A stretch of 64,000 nucleotides of DNA from NCBI RefSeq assembly GCF_013181195.1, contig NZ_SMZP01000003.1:558001-622000 (forward strand), read 5' to 3'. Under the pieces are notes generated by a model that ran no database searches, was not told the origin of the DNA, and was given only the letters and a program-made list of their open reading frames with translations. Positions 7,319-17,145 of the stretch are shown in pieces. Every line of letters begins with the position of its first letter. The first letter of the stretch is position 1. This DNA comes from Caulobacter sp. RHG1. Its GTDB lineage: Bacteria; Pseudomonadota; Alphaproteobacteria; Caulobacterales; Caulobacteraceae. Made by a program: the position numbers and the translations under genes.

Positions 7319-7807
7319 GTGTCGCGTGACGGGATCATGGCTGCCGGGTATCGGGACGCGCTGCTGCGCCTGATCCGCCGCCGTGTCCGCGACGCTTCGC
7401 TCAGCGAGGACATCGTCCAGGACGCCTATCTGCGCTACCTCGGGCGCTCAGGTCCCGCCGCTGAAGAAGGCTGGGCGCTGATCCGCACCATCGCCCTCAA
7501 TCTGATCCGCGATCATTTCCGGGCCGGCGCCAGGCGCTCGTTCGAGCCTATCGACGAGGAGCACCCTGCCGATGGACACACCCCGGAGAGCGCGGTGATG
7601 CTGCGCGAGCGCGTCGAATGGTTCAGCCGCGCCGTGGAGGCCATGCCGCCCTTGCAGCGAGACGTTTTCATCCGCCGACGCTTACATGGCCAGAGCGCCA
7701 AGGAGGCTGCGGCCGAGCTGGGTCTGACCCCGGCGGCCGTCGACGCGCATGTGGCCCGGGCGCTGGTCGCCCTGCAGAAGGCCCAAGGCCGCGGAGGCCG
7801 GCGATGA
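7319..7807 (+). CDS. FecI-like ECF RNA polymerase sigma factor
   Basis: This 162-residue ECF sigma factor has region 2 (about 20-75, with EDIVQDAYLRYL) and a region 4 helix-turn-helix (about 108-155, with MPPLQRDVFIRRR, then KEAAAELGLT). It directs RNA polymerase to the receptor operon in cell-surface signalling systems. The GTG start at 7319 is supported by GAGGAG six bases upstream; the next ATG (7337) has no such site. Its stop overlaps the following fecR-like ATG (ATGA), so sigma and anti-sigma are translationally coupled, as in fecIR. The receptor and phosphodiesterase genes downstream are the likely targets. Confidence 0.88.
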   Translation: MSRDGIMAAGYRDALLRLIRRRVRDASLSEDIVQDAYLRYLGRSGPAAEEGWALIRTIALNLIRDHFRAGARRSFEPIDEEHPADGHTPESAVMLRERVEWFSRAVEAMPPLQRDVFIRRRLHGQSAKEAAAELGLTPAAVDAHVARALVALQKAQGRGGRR

Positions 7808-8808
7808 GCGGCCTGCTGCAACGTCTGGCTTTGCGCCGCCGTGAGCGGGAAGCTGCGCGCTGGCTGGCCTCGCGCAAGGATGGCGCGCCGGTCGAGGCTG
7901 GCGACTTCGACGCCTGGTCGGCCGATCCGGACAACCGCGGCCGCTACGAGACACTGGAAAATACCTGGGACGACGAAGCCCTGACCCTGGCCCTGCGCCG
8001 GGTAGAGCATCAGGCGGCGCGTCGAAAGCGCCCTGCGCCAAAGATCGGCCGGGCCTGGCTGGCCCTGCCGGCGGGCCTTGCGGCCGCTGCCGCCGTCGCG
8101 GTGGTCGTCCTGGGTCCGCAGATCGAGTTGTCGACCGCCGCCGTGCAGGAGCGCGCGACCGGTCCGGGCCAGACCGCGACCTTGGACCTGCCGGACGGTT
8201 CACGCATCGACCTGGCCGGCGACAGCCGCGTGCGGGTGCGGCTGACCGGCCGTCGACGGCAGGTGGAGCTGACCCACGGCCAGGCCTTCTTCGCCGTCGC
8301 GCCCGACGCCACGCGGCCGTTCCAGGTCGTCACCCACGACAGCCGCATCGTCGTGGTCGGGACCCGCTTCGACGTCGCCGCCCTGAACGCCGGCACCGAA
8401 CTGGCGGTCGAGGAGGGCAAGGTGCGGTTCGGCGGGCGGGGTTTGTTCGCCGCCAAGCGCTTGGTTGAGGGCGGCCATGGTTCGCGCCTGGCGCAGGGAG
8501 CGGCCGCCGCGCCGGCAAGCCTCGACCAGCATCCGGCGGGCGGCTGGCGCAGCGGCTGGATCGAGGCGCAGGACACGCCCCTGGTCCAGCTGGTCGAGAC
8601 CTTGAATCTGTGGTCGCCGCGGAAGGTGGAGCTGGCCGATGCTTCGTTGGGCGGTCTGACCGTCACGGGCCGCTTCCGCGTCACCCGGCCCGAGCGGACG
8701 CTGGAGAACATCGCGCGCCTGCATGGTCTGGAGCTGCGGCGCAGCGGCGAGGCGCTGGTTCTGGCGCGTCATGGGGCGCGTCATGGAACTGTCGGAAAAG
8801 CGCCATGA
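7804..8808 (+). CDS. FecR-like anti-sigma factor / transmembrane signal transducer
   Basis: This 334-residue protein starts at an ATG overlapping the sigma-factor stop. It has a cytoplasmic N-terminal DUF4880 domain (about 14-60, AARWLASRKDG, then FDAWSADPDNRGRYE). One membrane segment follows at about 84-104, then a periplasmic FecR domain (about 125-225, with DGSRIDLAGDSRVRV) and a C-terminal STN-like domain (about 265-325). The periplasmic part is expected to contact the N-terminal domain of the TonB receptor encoded next. The N-terminal domain would hold or activate the sigma factor. A frame extension to 7618 is an overlap shadow. Confidence 0.9.
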   Translation: MSGLLQRLALRRREREAARWLASRKDGAPVEAGDFDAWSADPDNRGRYETLENTWDDEALTLALRRVEHQAARRKRPAPKIGRAWLALPAGLAAAAAVAVVVLGPQIELSTAAVQERATGPGQTATLDLPDGSRIDLAGDSRVRVRLTGRRRQVELTHGQAFFAVAPDATRPFQVVTHDSRIVVVGTRFDVAALNAGTELAVEEGKVRFGGRGLFAAKRLVEGGHGSRLAQGAAAAPASLDQHPAGGWRSGWIEAQDTPLVQLVETLNLWSPRKVELADASLGGLTVTGRFRVTRPERTLENIARLHGLELRRSGEALVLARHGARHGTVGKAP

Positions 8809-8885
8809 AACCTTGTCGTCAGATTTTGGCCTGACGGTCGTCCTTCCCCACGAGCAGGCCGTGACCTGCCGCATCGGGGACCATC

Positions 8886-11861
8886 ATGAAACCGCTTCTT
8901 CTCGGCGCCTCCGCGCTCGTCATGGCCGTGGCCGTGGCCGCGCCTGCCTATGCCCAGGCCCAAACCGCGCGCGTCGACTTCCGGATTCCGGCCGGCGACC
9001 TGGCCACCGCGCTGAACAGCTTCTCGCGCGCCACCGGCATCGAGATCGTCGGCGGCTCGCACCTGCGCGGCAAGCGCACGGCCGGCGTCACCGGCCCGAT
9101 GCCGGCCCATGAGGGCCTGCGCCGCCTGCTGGTCGGGACAACCCTGACCTACGAGGTCCGCGACGGCGCCATCGTGGTGCTGCCGGCCGCCGAGGCCGCG
9201 CCCGTCAAGACCGCTGCGGCGGCGACCGTCGAGGCCAACGAGATCGACAGCCTGATCATCACCGGTCAGCGCCGGGCCCAGGCCCAGGCCGTGGCCATCA
9301 AGCGCAATTCGCAAGGCATCGTCGATGCGGTCAGCGCCGACGACATGCAGCGCCTGCCGGATCTGAACGTCATCAACGTTCTGCGCCGCATTCCCGGCGT
9401 CTCGGTCCTGCCGGTCAGCGACAACGAGCACCCGCGCGACGAGGCCATCAGCCCGGTGCTGCGCGGCCTGAACCAGGCCTACAACAACGTCACCATCAAC
9501 GGCCTGCCGGTCGCCTCGGTCGGCGTGCCGCTGTCGGGCTCGGGTTCGGCCGGCCGGGGCGTGCGCCTGGACATCCTCCCGACCTCGTTCGTCAGCGACA
9601 TCGTCGTCAACAAGACCTTCAGCGCGGACCTCGATCCCAACGCCGTCGGTGGCGCCATCGACCTGCGCACCCGCAGCGCCTTCGACGCCAAGGGCCGGTT
9701 CTTCGCGCTCGAGGCCGGCGGCGCCCACACAAGCGACAAGAGCAAGCCGCAGCGCCAGTCCGACTTCGGCTTTCGCAGCACCGCCACCGGCTCCCTGACC
9801 TTCGGTCCCGAGAACCAGTTCGGTGTCGTGGTCTCGGCCAATTATCAGAAGCTGCAGAGCAGCACTGACGCCCACATGACGTCGGACAGCACCTTCTACA
9901 ATGTCTACACCAACGCTGGCGTGCGGGTGACCGACGGCTCGCTGGGCAATGGCCGCCTCGTCGCCCAGCAGGACAAGTACTGGTACAATCAGAACGACCG
10001 CGAGCGCTGGAGCGTGACCGGCAAGTTCGAGGCCCGTCCGAGCGAAAATCTCGATCTGTCGGTGATGCTGGGCCGCTATGTCTTCAACGACGCCTATCGC
10101 CGTAACGAGATCCTGCTGAACGGCCGCAACGCCGCGGTTTCGGCCCAGACCGACACCAGCGGTCGCTACAGCTCAGCCTCGCTGGAGGTCGGCTATCGCG
10201 AAGGCGAGACCAAGAGCACGACCAACATCGCCCAGTTCGCCGCCGACTGGCGCCCGGACGACCACGGGGTGTTTTCGATCCGGGCCAGCGCCTCCCGCGC
10301 AAAGTCCAGCGAACCGCACGCCATGATCAAGTACTCGGCCGGCGCCGACACCTTCGGCGTGGTCGGGGCGCTGAAGGACCTGGCCTTCACCTACGACTCC
10401 ACGCCGTTCCATTTCAGCTTCAATCTGGACAATCCGGGCGTCTACCGGAACCTGTCGCTGTATCGGGCGGACTACTGGCGCACCAACGCCCGCGACATCG
10501 AGTCGGAAGTGGATGGCGTGCGCATCGACTATCGCCGCAACTACGAGGGCGACGACCTGGGCTTCGGCTGGGCCGTCGGCGCCCAGGCCCTGCGCAACAC
10601 CATGGCCTATGACTTCGAGCGCGCGCAGTACAAGCCCAATGGCCGCGACTTCAACCTCGCCGAGATCGGCCAGATCAGCAATGTGCGCCTGCCCTATCAC
10701 CAGCAGGGCCACCACCTGATCACCATCGACCCGACCCTGGGCTGGAAGGTGTTCAACACCTACCGCAGCAGCATCCTGGAGGGCGACAGCCTGGGCTCGA
10801 ACAACCAGGACGACTTCGAGCACGAGGAAATGAACTACGGCGTCTACGCCATGGGCCGCTACGCCACCCAGAACGCCAGCTTCAGCGCCGGCCTGCGCTA
10901 CGACAAGACCGAGCTGGACACGACCAGCCGCATCCGCGTGGCCAACGCCTGGCGGCCGTTCGACACCGGCTCGCAGTACGACAAGCTGCTGCCGTTCGCG
11001 CAAGGCTCCTACGACTTCAATCCGGACCTGCGCCTGCGCGCCGCCGCCAGCCAGACCCTGGGCCGGCCCAGCTATGAGGCCTATGCCGCCCGCGCCTCGA
11101 TCAATTTCGAGCGGCCCGCCGACGAGGGCAACGCCAACGCGCTGAACGTCTCGGTCAGCCTGGGCAATCCCGAGATCCAGCCGCGCCTGTCGACCAACTA
11201 CGACCTGTCGCTGGAATGGTACCCGTCCAACGATCGCGGCGGCATCGTCGCGGCGGGCCTGTTCTACAAGGACATCAAGGACGAGATCTTCGACGGGATC
11301 AGCCAGGGCTACACCTATCAGGGCGTGACCTATGTCAACGCCTCGGTCGTCCAGCCCAAGAACGCCGCCGGCGCACGGGCTTCGGGCATCGAGACCCAGG
11401 CCAGCTTCAACTCGCTGGAGTTCGTCCATCCGTGGCTGCACGACTTCGGCGTGTCGGGGAACTTCTCGATCCTGGACGGCAAGATCGAGCTGCCGCTGGC
11501 GGGCGGCCGCACCCGCAAGATCGGCGGCCTGGTCGGCCAACCCAAGAAGATCGCCAACGCTTCGGCCTTCTGGGCGCGCGGTCCGTTCGAGCTGCGCGCG
11601 GCCTGGAACTGGACCGACCAGGCGCTGCGGGCGGTGACGCCCGACATCGCCTGGCAGGACGCCTATTGGGACCAGCGTCACCAGTTCGACGTGCAGGCGC
11701 GCTATGCGATCTCGCCCAACCTGACCCTGGTGGCCGAGGTGAGCAACCTGACCCGCAGCCGCCTGACCAGCGTCACCGGCCCGAACCGCGACATGCTCAA
11801 GGACAGCTACAGCACGCCGCGCGTGGCCTGGCTGAGCCTGACCTGGACGCCGGGCCTCTAG
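8886..11861 (+). CDS. TonB-dependent outer-membrane receptor with N-terminal STN signalling domain
   Basis: This 991-residue receptor is of the large Caulobacter/Xanthomonas type. A signal peptide ends near residue 23 (APAYA). An STN domain (about 30-98) then offers the contact surface for FecR signalling. A candidate TonB box (DSLIITG) follows near 119-125, then the plug (about 130-250, with NVLRRIPGVSVLP) and a 22-strand-type barrel ending in an aromatic-rich LSLTWTPGL. It would import a scarce substrate across the outer membrane using TonB energy. The substrate is not shown by the sequence; the phosphodiesterase 17 bases downstream suggests a glycerophosphodiester or another organic phosphate. 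Confidence 0.9.
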   Translation: MKPLLLGASALVMAVAVAAPAYAQAQTARVDFRIPAGDLATALNSFSRATGIEIVGGSHLRGKRTAGVTGPMPAHEGLRRLLVGTTLTYEVRDGAIVVLPAAEAAPVKTAAAATVEANEIDSLIITGQRRAQAQAVAIKRNSQGIVDAVSADDMQRLPDLNVINVLRRIPGVSVLPVSDNEHPRDEAISPVLRGLNQAYNNVTINGLPVASVGVPLSGSGSAGRGVRLDILPTSFVSDIVVNKTFSADLDPNAVGGAIDLRTRSAFDAKGRFFALEAGGAHTSDKSKPQRQSDFGFRSTATGSLTFGPENQFGVVVSANYQKLQSSTDAHMTSDSTFYNVYTNAGVRVTDGSLGNGRLVAQQDKYWYNQNDRERWSVTGKFEARPSENLDLSVMLGRYVFNDAYRRNEILLNGRNAAVSAQTDTSGRYSSASLEVGYREGETKSTTNIAQFAADWRPDDHGVFSIRASASRAKSSEPHAMIKYSAGADTFGVVGALKDLAFTYDSTPFHFSFNLDNPGVYRNLSLYRADYWRTNARDIESEVDGVRIDYRRNYEGDDLGFGWAVGAQALRNTMAYDFERAQYKPNGRDFNLAEIGQISNVRLPYHQQGHHLITIDPTLGWKVFNTYRSSILEGDSLGSNNQDDFEHEEMNYGVYAMGRYATQNASFSAGLRYDKTELDTTSRIRVANAWRPFDTGSQYDKLLPFAQGSYDFNPDLRLRAAASQTLGRPSYEAYAARASINFERPADEGNANALNVSVSLGNPEIQPRLSTNYDLSLEWYPSNDRGGIVAAGLFYKDIKDEIFDGISQGYTYQGVTYVNASVVQPKNAAGARASGIETQASFNSLEFVHPWLHDFGVSGNFSILDGKIELPLAGGRTRKIGGLVGQPKKIANASAFWARGPFELRAAWNWTDQALRAVTPDIAWQDAYWDQRHQFDVQARYAISPNLTLVAEVSNLTRSRLTSVTGPNRDMLKDSYSTPRVAWLSLTWTPGL

Positions 11862-11878
11862 AAGCAAGGATCTCGACC

Positions 11879-12796
11879 ATGACGCTCATCAAGCTGTTTG
11901 GCGCATCGCTTCTGGCGCTCTCGCTCAGCGGTCCGGTGTCCGCGGACGACTGGACCAAGGCCCTGGAGCGGCGATTGGCCGGGCCCGACGGCGAGGTCAT
12001 GGTCGTGGCCCACCGCGGCTGTTGGCGCGGCGTGTCGGAGAACACCCTGGACGCGGTGCGCGCCTGCATCGCGTTCGGCGTGGACATGGTCGAGCTGGAC
12101 GTGCGGCGCACCGCCGACGGCCAGCTGGTCCTGATGCACGACGAGACCCTGGACCGGATGACCGACGGCCAGGGACCGGTCGCCGCCCGCACCCTGGCGG
12201 AGATCCAGGCCCTGTGGGTCAAGGCCGAGAAGGGCGGCCCCAACGCTGCGCTGACCGACCGCCGGGTCCCGACCTATGTCGAAGCTCTGGATCTGGCCAA
12301 GGGCCGGATCCTGATCAATGTCGACGCCAAGGCCGACGTCTATGAGGAAGCTTACAGGATGGCGGTGGCGCGCGGCATGGGCGACCAGGTGCTGCTGAAG
12401 TCGGGCGAACCGGCCGAAGTGGTGCTGGCCCAGCCGTGGTGGAGCGACAAGATCCGCTACAATCCCAACATCCAGCCCGGCCGTCTGGGGGCCGATCCGT
12501 TGGCGGTGATCGACAGCTACAAGGCGCTCAAGCCGATCGGCTACGAGATCAACGTCAAGACCATTGCCGCCGCCAAGCCCTTGGCCGAGCATCTGCACAA
12601 GGCCTGCGCCCGCCTGTGGGTCAACAGCCTGAACACCCGGGAAGCCGCGTTCGACGACCAGGCCCTGGTCGATCCGGACGCGGTGTGGGGGGCGATGACC
12701 GCGGCCGGGGTCGGGGCGATCCAGACCGACAATCCGTTGCCGCTGAAGGCGTGGCTGGCGGTTCACAGGCCGAAGCTGAAAAGCTGCAAGCGCTGA
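11879..12796 (+). CDS. Periplasmic glycerophosphodiester phosphodiesterase
   Basis: This 305-residue GDPD-family enzyme hydrolyses glycerophosphodiesters to glycerol 3-phosphate and an alcohol. A signal peptide covers about residues 1-22 (ending PVSA). The catalytic and metal-binding set is visible: His45-Arg46, Glu54-Asn55-Thr56, Glu72 and Asp74, and His87-Asp88. The start has AAGGA about nine bases upstream and follows the receptor stop by 17 bases, so it is the last gene of the receptor operon. Pairing a secreted phosphodiesterase with a TonB receptor fits phosphate or glycerol scavenging. The intrinsic hairpin after it is shared with the convergent transketolase gene. Confidence 0.88.
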   Translation: MTLIKLFGASLLALSLSGPVSADDWTKALERRLAGPDGEVMVVAHRGCWRGVSENTLDAVRACIAFGVDMVELDVRRTADGQLVLMHDETLDRMTDGQGPVAARTLAEIQALWVKAEKGGPNAALTDRRVPTYVEALDLAKGRILINVDAKADVYEEAYRMAVARGMGDQVLLKSGEPAEVVLAQPWWSDKIRYNPNIQPGRLGADPLAVIDSYKALKPIGYEINVKTIAAAKPLAEHLHKACARLWVNSLNTREAAFDDQALVDPDAVWGAMTAAGVGAIQTDNPLPLKAWLAVHRPKLKSCKR

Positions 12797-12800
12797 CATG

Positions 12801-12830
12801 AAAACGGCCCCGGCGTCTCCGCCGGGGCCG
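12801..12830 (-). terminator. Intrinsic terminator between the phosphodiesterase and transketolase genes
   Basis: An 11-base perfect GC-rich stem (12805-12815 with 12820-12830) closes a four-base loop. On the minus strand it is followed by a run of four U (12801-12804), which makes it a good terminator for transketolase. Plus-strand transcripts meet the same hairpin but a weaker T tract (CTGTCTTT). Confidence 0.85.
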
Positions 12831-12855
12831 CTGTCTTTGCGGGCTATGCCGAGCC

Positions 12856-14817
12856 TTAGCTCAGCGCGGCCTCGGCGACGGCTTCGGCGGTGATGCCGAA
12901 TTCCTTGTAGAGGCGCTCGAACGGTGCCGAGGCGCCGAAGCTCTTCATGCCGACGAACTTGCCGTCCTCGCCGATGAAGCGCTCCCAGCCCATCTTGATG
13001 CCGGCTTCGACAGCCACGCGGACCGGCGCCGAGCCGATGACCGACGCCTGGTAGGCGGCGTCCTGCTTGTCGAACAGTTCCCAGCACGGGGTCGAGACGA
13101 CGCGGGTCGGCTTGCCCTTGGCCTGCAGGATGTCGCGGGCGGCGATGGCGACGCCGACCTCGGTGCCCGAGGCGAAGAGCGTCACGGCTGCTTCACCACC
13201 GTCGGCGGCCAGCAGCTCGTAGGCGCCCTTGGCCGACAGGTCGCCGGCGCTGGTGCGGGCGTGCGGGGTCTTCTGGCGCGACAGCGTCATGACCGACGGG
13301 CTGCGCTGGCTTTGCAGGGCGACCTTCCAACACTCGGCGGCTTCCACCGCGTCGGCCGGACGGAAGACCAGCAGGTTGGGGATGGCGCGCAAGCTGGCGA
13401 CCTGCTCCACCGGCTGGTGGGTCGGGCCGTCTTCGCCCAGGCCGATGGAGTCGTGGGTCATCACGTGGATGACGCGGGCTTCCATCAGCGCGCCCAGGCG
13501 GATGGCGGCGCGGCTGTAGTCGGCGAAGGCCAGGAAGGTGCCCGAATAGGGAATGATCCCGCCATGCAGGGCCATGCCGTTCATGGCCGCGGCCATGCCG
13601 AACTCGCGCACGCCGTAGTGGACGTAGCGGCCAGTGTAGTTCGGGGCGTCGAACGCGCCCATGCCCTTGACCAGGGTGTTGTTCGAGCCGGTCAGGTCGG
13701 CCGAGCCGCCGATCATTTCCGGGATCGACGGGATCAGGTGATCCAGGGCCGAACCGGAGTGGACGCGGGTGGCGTTGACCGGCTTGGTCTCAAGGGCCTT
13801 GGCGATGTGGGCGTCGACGGCCTCGAACGCCGTGGCCGGCAGTTCGCCGCGCATGGCGCGCTTGAACTCGCTGGCGTTGACCGAGGCGGCCAGCTTGGCT
13901 TCCCAGGCCTTGCGGACCTTGGCGCCGCGACGGCCGACGCTCTTCCAGGCCGTGGCGATGTCGCCCGGCACGGTGAACGGCTCGGCGTCCCAGCCCATGG
14001 CGACGCGGGCGTCGCGGATCTGGTCGTCGAACAGGGTGTAGCCGTGGCTGTGGGGGTCGCCTTCTTTCGGACCCGCGCCCTTCGAGATCAGCGTCTTGCA
14101 CGCGATCATGGTCGGGCGGTCCTGCTTGGTGGCCCAGCGCAGGGCGGCGGCGATCTTGCCGTGGTCGTGGCCGTCGACGACCTTCACGGCCCAGCCGGCG
14201 GCCTTGAAGCGGGCGACCTGGTCGCCGGTCTCGGCGATGGTGGCCTCGCCGTCGATGGTGGTGTTGTTGTCGTCGAACAGCACCGTCAACTTGCTCAGCT
14301 TCAGGCGGCCGGCGATGCTGATGGCTTCATGACTGACGCCTTCCATCAGGCAGCCGTCGCCGGCGATCACCCAGGTGCGGTGGTCGACGATGTCCGAACC
14401 GAAGCGGCCGGCCAGGTGCGCCTCGGCCATGGCCATGCCGACGGCGGTGGCCAGGCCCTGGCCCAGCGGTCCCGTGGTGGTCTCGACGCCGGGGGTGTGG
14501 TGGACTTCCGGGTGGCCGGGGGTCAGCGAACCCCACTGACGGAAGTTCTCGATCTCCTTCATCGTCACGGCCTTGAAGCCGGTCAGGTGAAGCAGGGAAT
14601 AGAGCAGCATCGAGCCGTGGCCGGCCGACAGCACGAAGCGGTCGCGGTCGTGCCAGTCGGGCTGGGAGGCATCAAACTTCAGGAACTTGCCCCACAGGAC
14701 GGTCGCCACGTCGGCCATGCCCATCGGCATGCCCTGGTGGCCGGACTTGGCCTTGTGCACGGCGTCCATGGAAAGGACGCGGATCGCGTCGGCCATCTTG
14801 ATGGGCGAAACGGGCAT
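12856..14817 (-). CDS. tkt: Transketolase
   Basis: This 653-residue thiamine-diphosphate enzyme moves two-carbon units between sugar phosphates in the pentose phosphate pathway. It shows the conserved N-terminal KAKSGHQGMPMGMA and GHPEVHHTPGVETTTGPLGQG motifs. The ThDP motif starts GDGCLMEG and ends FDDNN. The C-terminal half holds GLGEDGPTHQPVEQ with its catalytic His. The frame is open to 14871, but the ATG at 14817 gives the normal family N-terminus. It is transcribed alone, away from nadE, and ends at an intrinsic terminator. Confidence 0.95.
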   Translation of the reverse strand: MPVSPIKMADAIRVLSMDAVHKAKSGHQGMPMGMADVATVLWGKFLKFDASQPDWHDRDRFVLSAGHGSMLLYSLLHLTGFKAVTMKEIENFRQWGSLTPGHPEVHHTPGVETTTGPLGQGLATAVGMAMAEAHLAGRFGSDIVDHRTWVIAGDGCLMEGVSHEAISIAGRLKLSKLTVLFDDNNTTIDGEATIAETGDQVARFKAAGWAVKVVDGHDHGKIAAALRWATKQDRPTMIACKTLISKGAGPKEGDPHSHGYTLFDDQIRDARVAMGWDAEPFTVPGDIATAWKSVGRRGAKVRKAWEAKLAASVNASEFKRAMRGELPATAFEAVDAHIAKALETKPVNATRVHSGSALDHLIPSIPEMIGGSADLTGSNNTLVKGMGAFDAPNYTGRYVHYGVREFGMAAAMNGMALHGGIIPYSGTFLAFADYSRAAIRLGALMEARVIHVMTHDSIGLGEDGPTHQPVEQVASLRAIPNLLVFRPADAVEAAECWKVALQSQRSPSVMTLSRQKTPHARTSAGDLSAKGAYELLAADGGEAAVTLFASGTEVGVAIAARDILQAKGKPTRVVSTPCWELFDKQDAAYQASVIGSAPVRVAVEAGIKMGWERFIGEDGKFVGMKSFGASAPFERLYKEFGITAEAVAEAALS

Positions 14818-15015
14818 GGAAGTTCCGTCTTTGTTATGTTTTGCGGGGCTGCGCGAGGGGCGCAGTCGCATGGGAACCCCGGGGGGTCAACCCGCGACAC
14901 GGGGTTAAACGGGGAGCCGGACGTCTCTCGTGGGCGCTATGCAACAATGTCCGTGGGCGCTATAGCTGAAGCGCGACTTATGCTCATTTTCAGCATAACC
15001 TGAAAGGCCGATCCG

Positions 15016-17052
15016 TTGGGTAGTCCGTCGTTCTTCTCGCCCTACCGCCACGGCTTCGTCCGGGTGGCCACCGCCGTGCCGAAGGTGAAGCTGGCCGACC
15101 CGGCCGTGAACGCCGCCTCGGTGCTGGCCTTGGTCGCCGAGGCGCATGAGGCCGGGGTGGCGGTGATCGTGTTTCCGGAGCTGGGCCTGACCGGCTACAC
15201 GATCGACGACCTCTTGCAGCAGAACGCCCTGCTGGACGCCGTCGAGGCGGCGATCGCGACTTTGGCCCGGGAGAGCGAGAAGCTGGCCCCGATGATCGTG
15301 GTCGGTGCGCCGCTGCGCGACGGCGGCCGACTCTACAACACCGCGGTGGCTATCCAGGGCGGCAAGATCCTGGGCGTCGTGCCCAAGAGCTTCCTGCCCA
15401 ACTATCGCGAATTCTACGAGCGCCGCTGGTTCACGCCGGGTGCGGGGGTCACGGGCAAGACGCTAAGCCTGGCTGGCCAGGACGTTCCATTTGGGACCGA
15501 TGTCCTCTTCCGCGGCGAGGGCGTCTCGGCATTCACGGTTGGTGTCGAGATTTGCGAGGACGTCTGGACGCCGACGCCGCCCAGCACCACCCAGGCGCTG
15601 GCGGGCGCCGAGATCCTGCTCAACCTGTCGGCCAGCAACATCACCATCGGCAAGTCCGAGACCCGTCGCCTGCTGTGCGCCAGCCAGTCGGAGCGGATGA
15701 TCGCGGCCTATGTCTATTCGGCGGCGGGGGCGGGCGAGAGCTCGACGGACCTGGCCTGGGACGGCCATGTCGACATCCACGAGATGGGCCAGCTGCTGGC
15801 GGAGACGCAGCGCTTCTCGACCGGACCGGCCTGGACCTGCGCCGACATCGACGTCGATCGGATCCGCCAGGAACGCATGCGAGTCGGCAGCTTCGGCGAC
15901 GCGATGGCGCTGTCGCCTCCGAAGGTCCCGTTCCGGACCGCGACCTTCACCTTCACGCCGCCGGCCGGCGACCTGGCCCTGGCGCGTACGATCGAGCGCT
16001 TCCCGTTCACGCCGTCGGATCCCGCCAAGCTGCGCGAGAACTGCTACGAGGCCTACAACATCCAGGTCCAGGGCCTGGCGCGGCGGCTCGAAGCCTCGGG
16101 CTTGAAGAAGTTGGTGATCGGCATTTCCGGCGGGCTGGACTCGACCCACGCCCTGCTGGTGGCGGCCCGGGCCATGGACCAGCTGTCGCTGCCGCGCACC
16201 AATATCCTGGCCTACACCCTGCCGGGCTTCGCGACCTCCGATCACACCAAGGCCAACGCCTGGCGGCTGATGGAGGCGATGAGCGTCACCGCCGCCGAAC
16301 TCGACATCCGCCCGGCCGCGACCCAGATGCTGAAGGATCTGGGCCATCCGTTCGGACGCGGGGAGCCGGTCTACGACGTGACCTTCGAGAACGTGCAGGC
16401 GGGGCTGCGCACCGACTATCTGTTCCGTCTGGCCAACCACAATGGCGCGCTGGTCGTTGGCACCGGCGACCTGTCGGAGTTGGCGCTGGGGTGGTGCACT
16501 TATGGCGTCGGCGACCATATGAGCCACTACAACCCCAACTGCGGGGCGCCCAAGACGCTGATCCAGCACCTGATCCGCTTCGTCGCCCATTCGGGCGACG
16601 TGCCGGCGACGACGACGGCGCTGCTGGAGGACATCCTGGCCACCGAGATCTCGCCGGAGCTGGTGCCGGGCGAGAAGACGCAGGCCACCGAGAGCTTCGT
16701 CGGCCCCTACGCCCTGCAGGACTTCAACCTCTACTATTTCAGCCGCTACGGCATGGCCCCCTCCAAGATCGCCTTCCTGGCCTGGAGCGCCTGGCACGAC
16801 GCCGGCCATGGCGGCTGGCCGGTCGGCCTGCCCAAGGATGCGCGCAAGGCCTACGACCTCCCCGAGATCAAGAAATGGCTGGAGCTGTTCCTCAAGCGGT
16901 TCTTCGCCAACCAGTTCAAGCGCTCGGCCGTGCCCAACGGACCCAAGATCTCGTCGGGCGGCGCCCTGTCCCCGCGCGGCGATTGGCGGATGCCCTCGGA
17001 CGCGACCGCAGACGCTTGGCTGGCCGAATTGCACGCCAACGTGGCGGTCTGA
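15016..17052 (+). CDS. nadE: Glutamine-dependent NAD+ synthetase
   Basis: This 678-residue two-domain enzyme makes NAD+ from nicotinic acid adenine dinucleotide, ATP and glutamine. The N-terminal nitrilase-like glutaminase domain has the Glu55, Lys124, Cys180 triad ([25 protein letters not shown]). The C-terminal synthetase domain has the PP-loop SGGLDST at 371-377 and [12 protein letters not shown]. The start is a TTG at 15016 with AAAGG eight bases before it and no better upstream codon. The length matches the large bacterial form. It is divergent from transketolase. Confidence 0.95.
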   Translation: MGSPSFFSPYRHGFVRVATAVPKVKLADPAVNAASVLALVAEAHEAGVAVIVFPELGLTGYTIDDLLQQNALLDAVEAAIATLARESEKLAPMIVVGAPLRDGGRLYNTAVAIQGGKILGVVPKSFLPNYREFYERRWFTPGAGVTGKTLSLAGQDVPFGTDVLFRGEGVSAFTVGVEICEDVWTPTPPSTTQALAGAEILLNLSASNITIGKSETRRLLCASQSERMIAAYVYSAAGAGESSTDLAWDGHVDIHEMGQLLAETQRFSTGPAWTCADIDVDRIRQERMRVGSFGDAMALSPPKVPFRTATFTFTPPAGDLALARTIERFPFTPSDPAKLRENCYEAYNIQVQGLARRLEASGLKKLVIGISGGLDSTHALLVAARAMDQLSLPRTNILAYTLPGFATSDHTKANAWRLMEAMSVTAAELDIRPAATQMLKDLGHPFGRGEPVYDVTFENVQAGLRTDYLFRLANHNGALVVGTGDLSELALGWCTYGVGDHMSHYNPNCGAPKTLIQHLIRFVAHSGDVPATTTALLEDILATEISPELVPGEKTQATESFVGPYALQDFNLYYFSRYGMAPSKIAFLAWSAWHDAGHGGWPVGLPKDARKAYDLPEIKKWLELFLKRFFANQFKRSAVPNGPKISSGGALSPRGDWRMPSDATADAWLAELHANVAV

Positions 17053-17145
17053 GGAAAACTCTTCGTTCCCGACGGCTTTGCCTTTAAGCCCCTTCACAAT
17101 AAGGCCCTATCAGGGGCCAAAGACTAAAACACGGTGGGGTTTATC

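Noticed and set aside
10173..11867. 564-codon open frame antisense to the TonB receptor
   Set aside because: Same shadow effect. The receptor has clear STN, plug and barrel features, and the antisense frame has none.
13261..15003. 580-codon open frame antisense to transketolase
   Set aside because: Shadow of a conserved transketolase gene; no protein family pattern or ribosome binding site.
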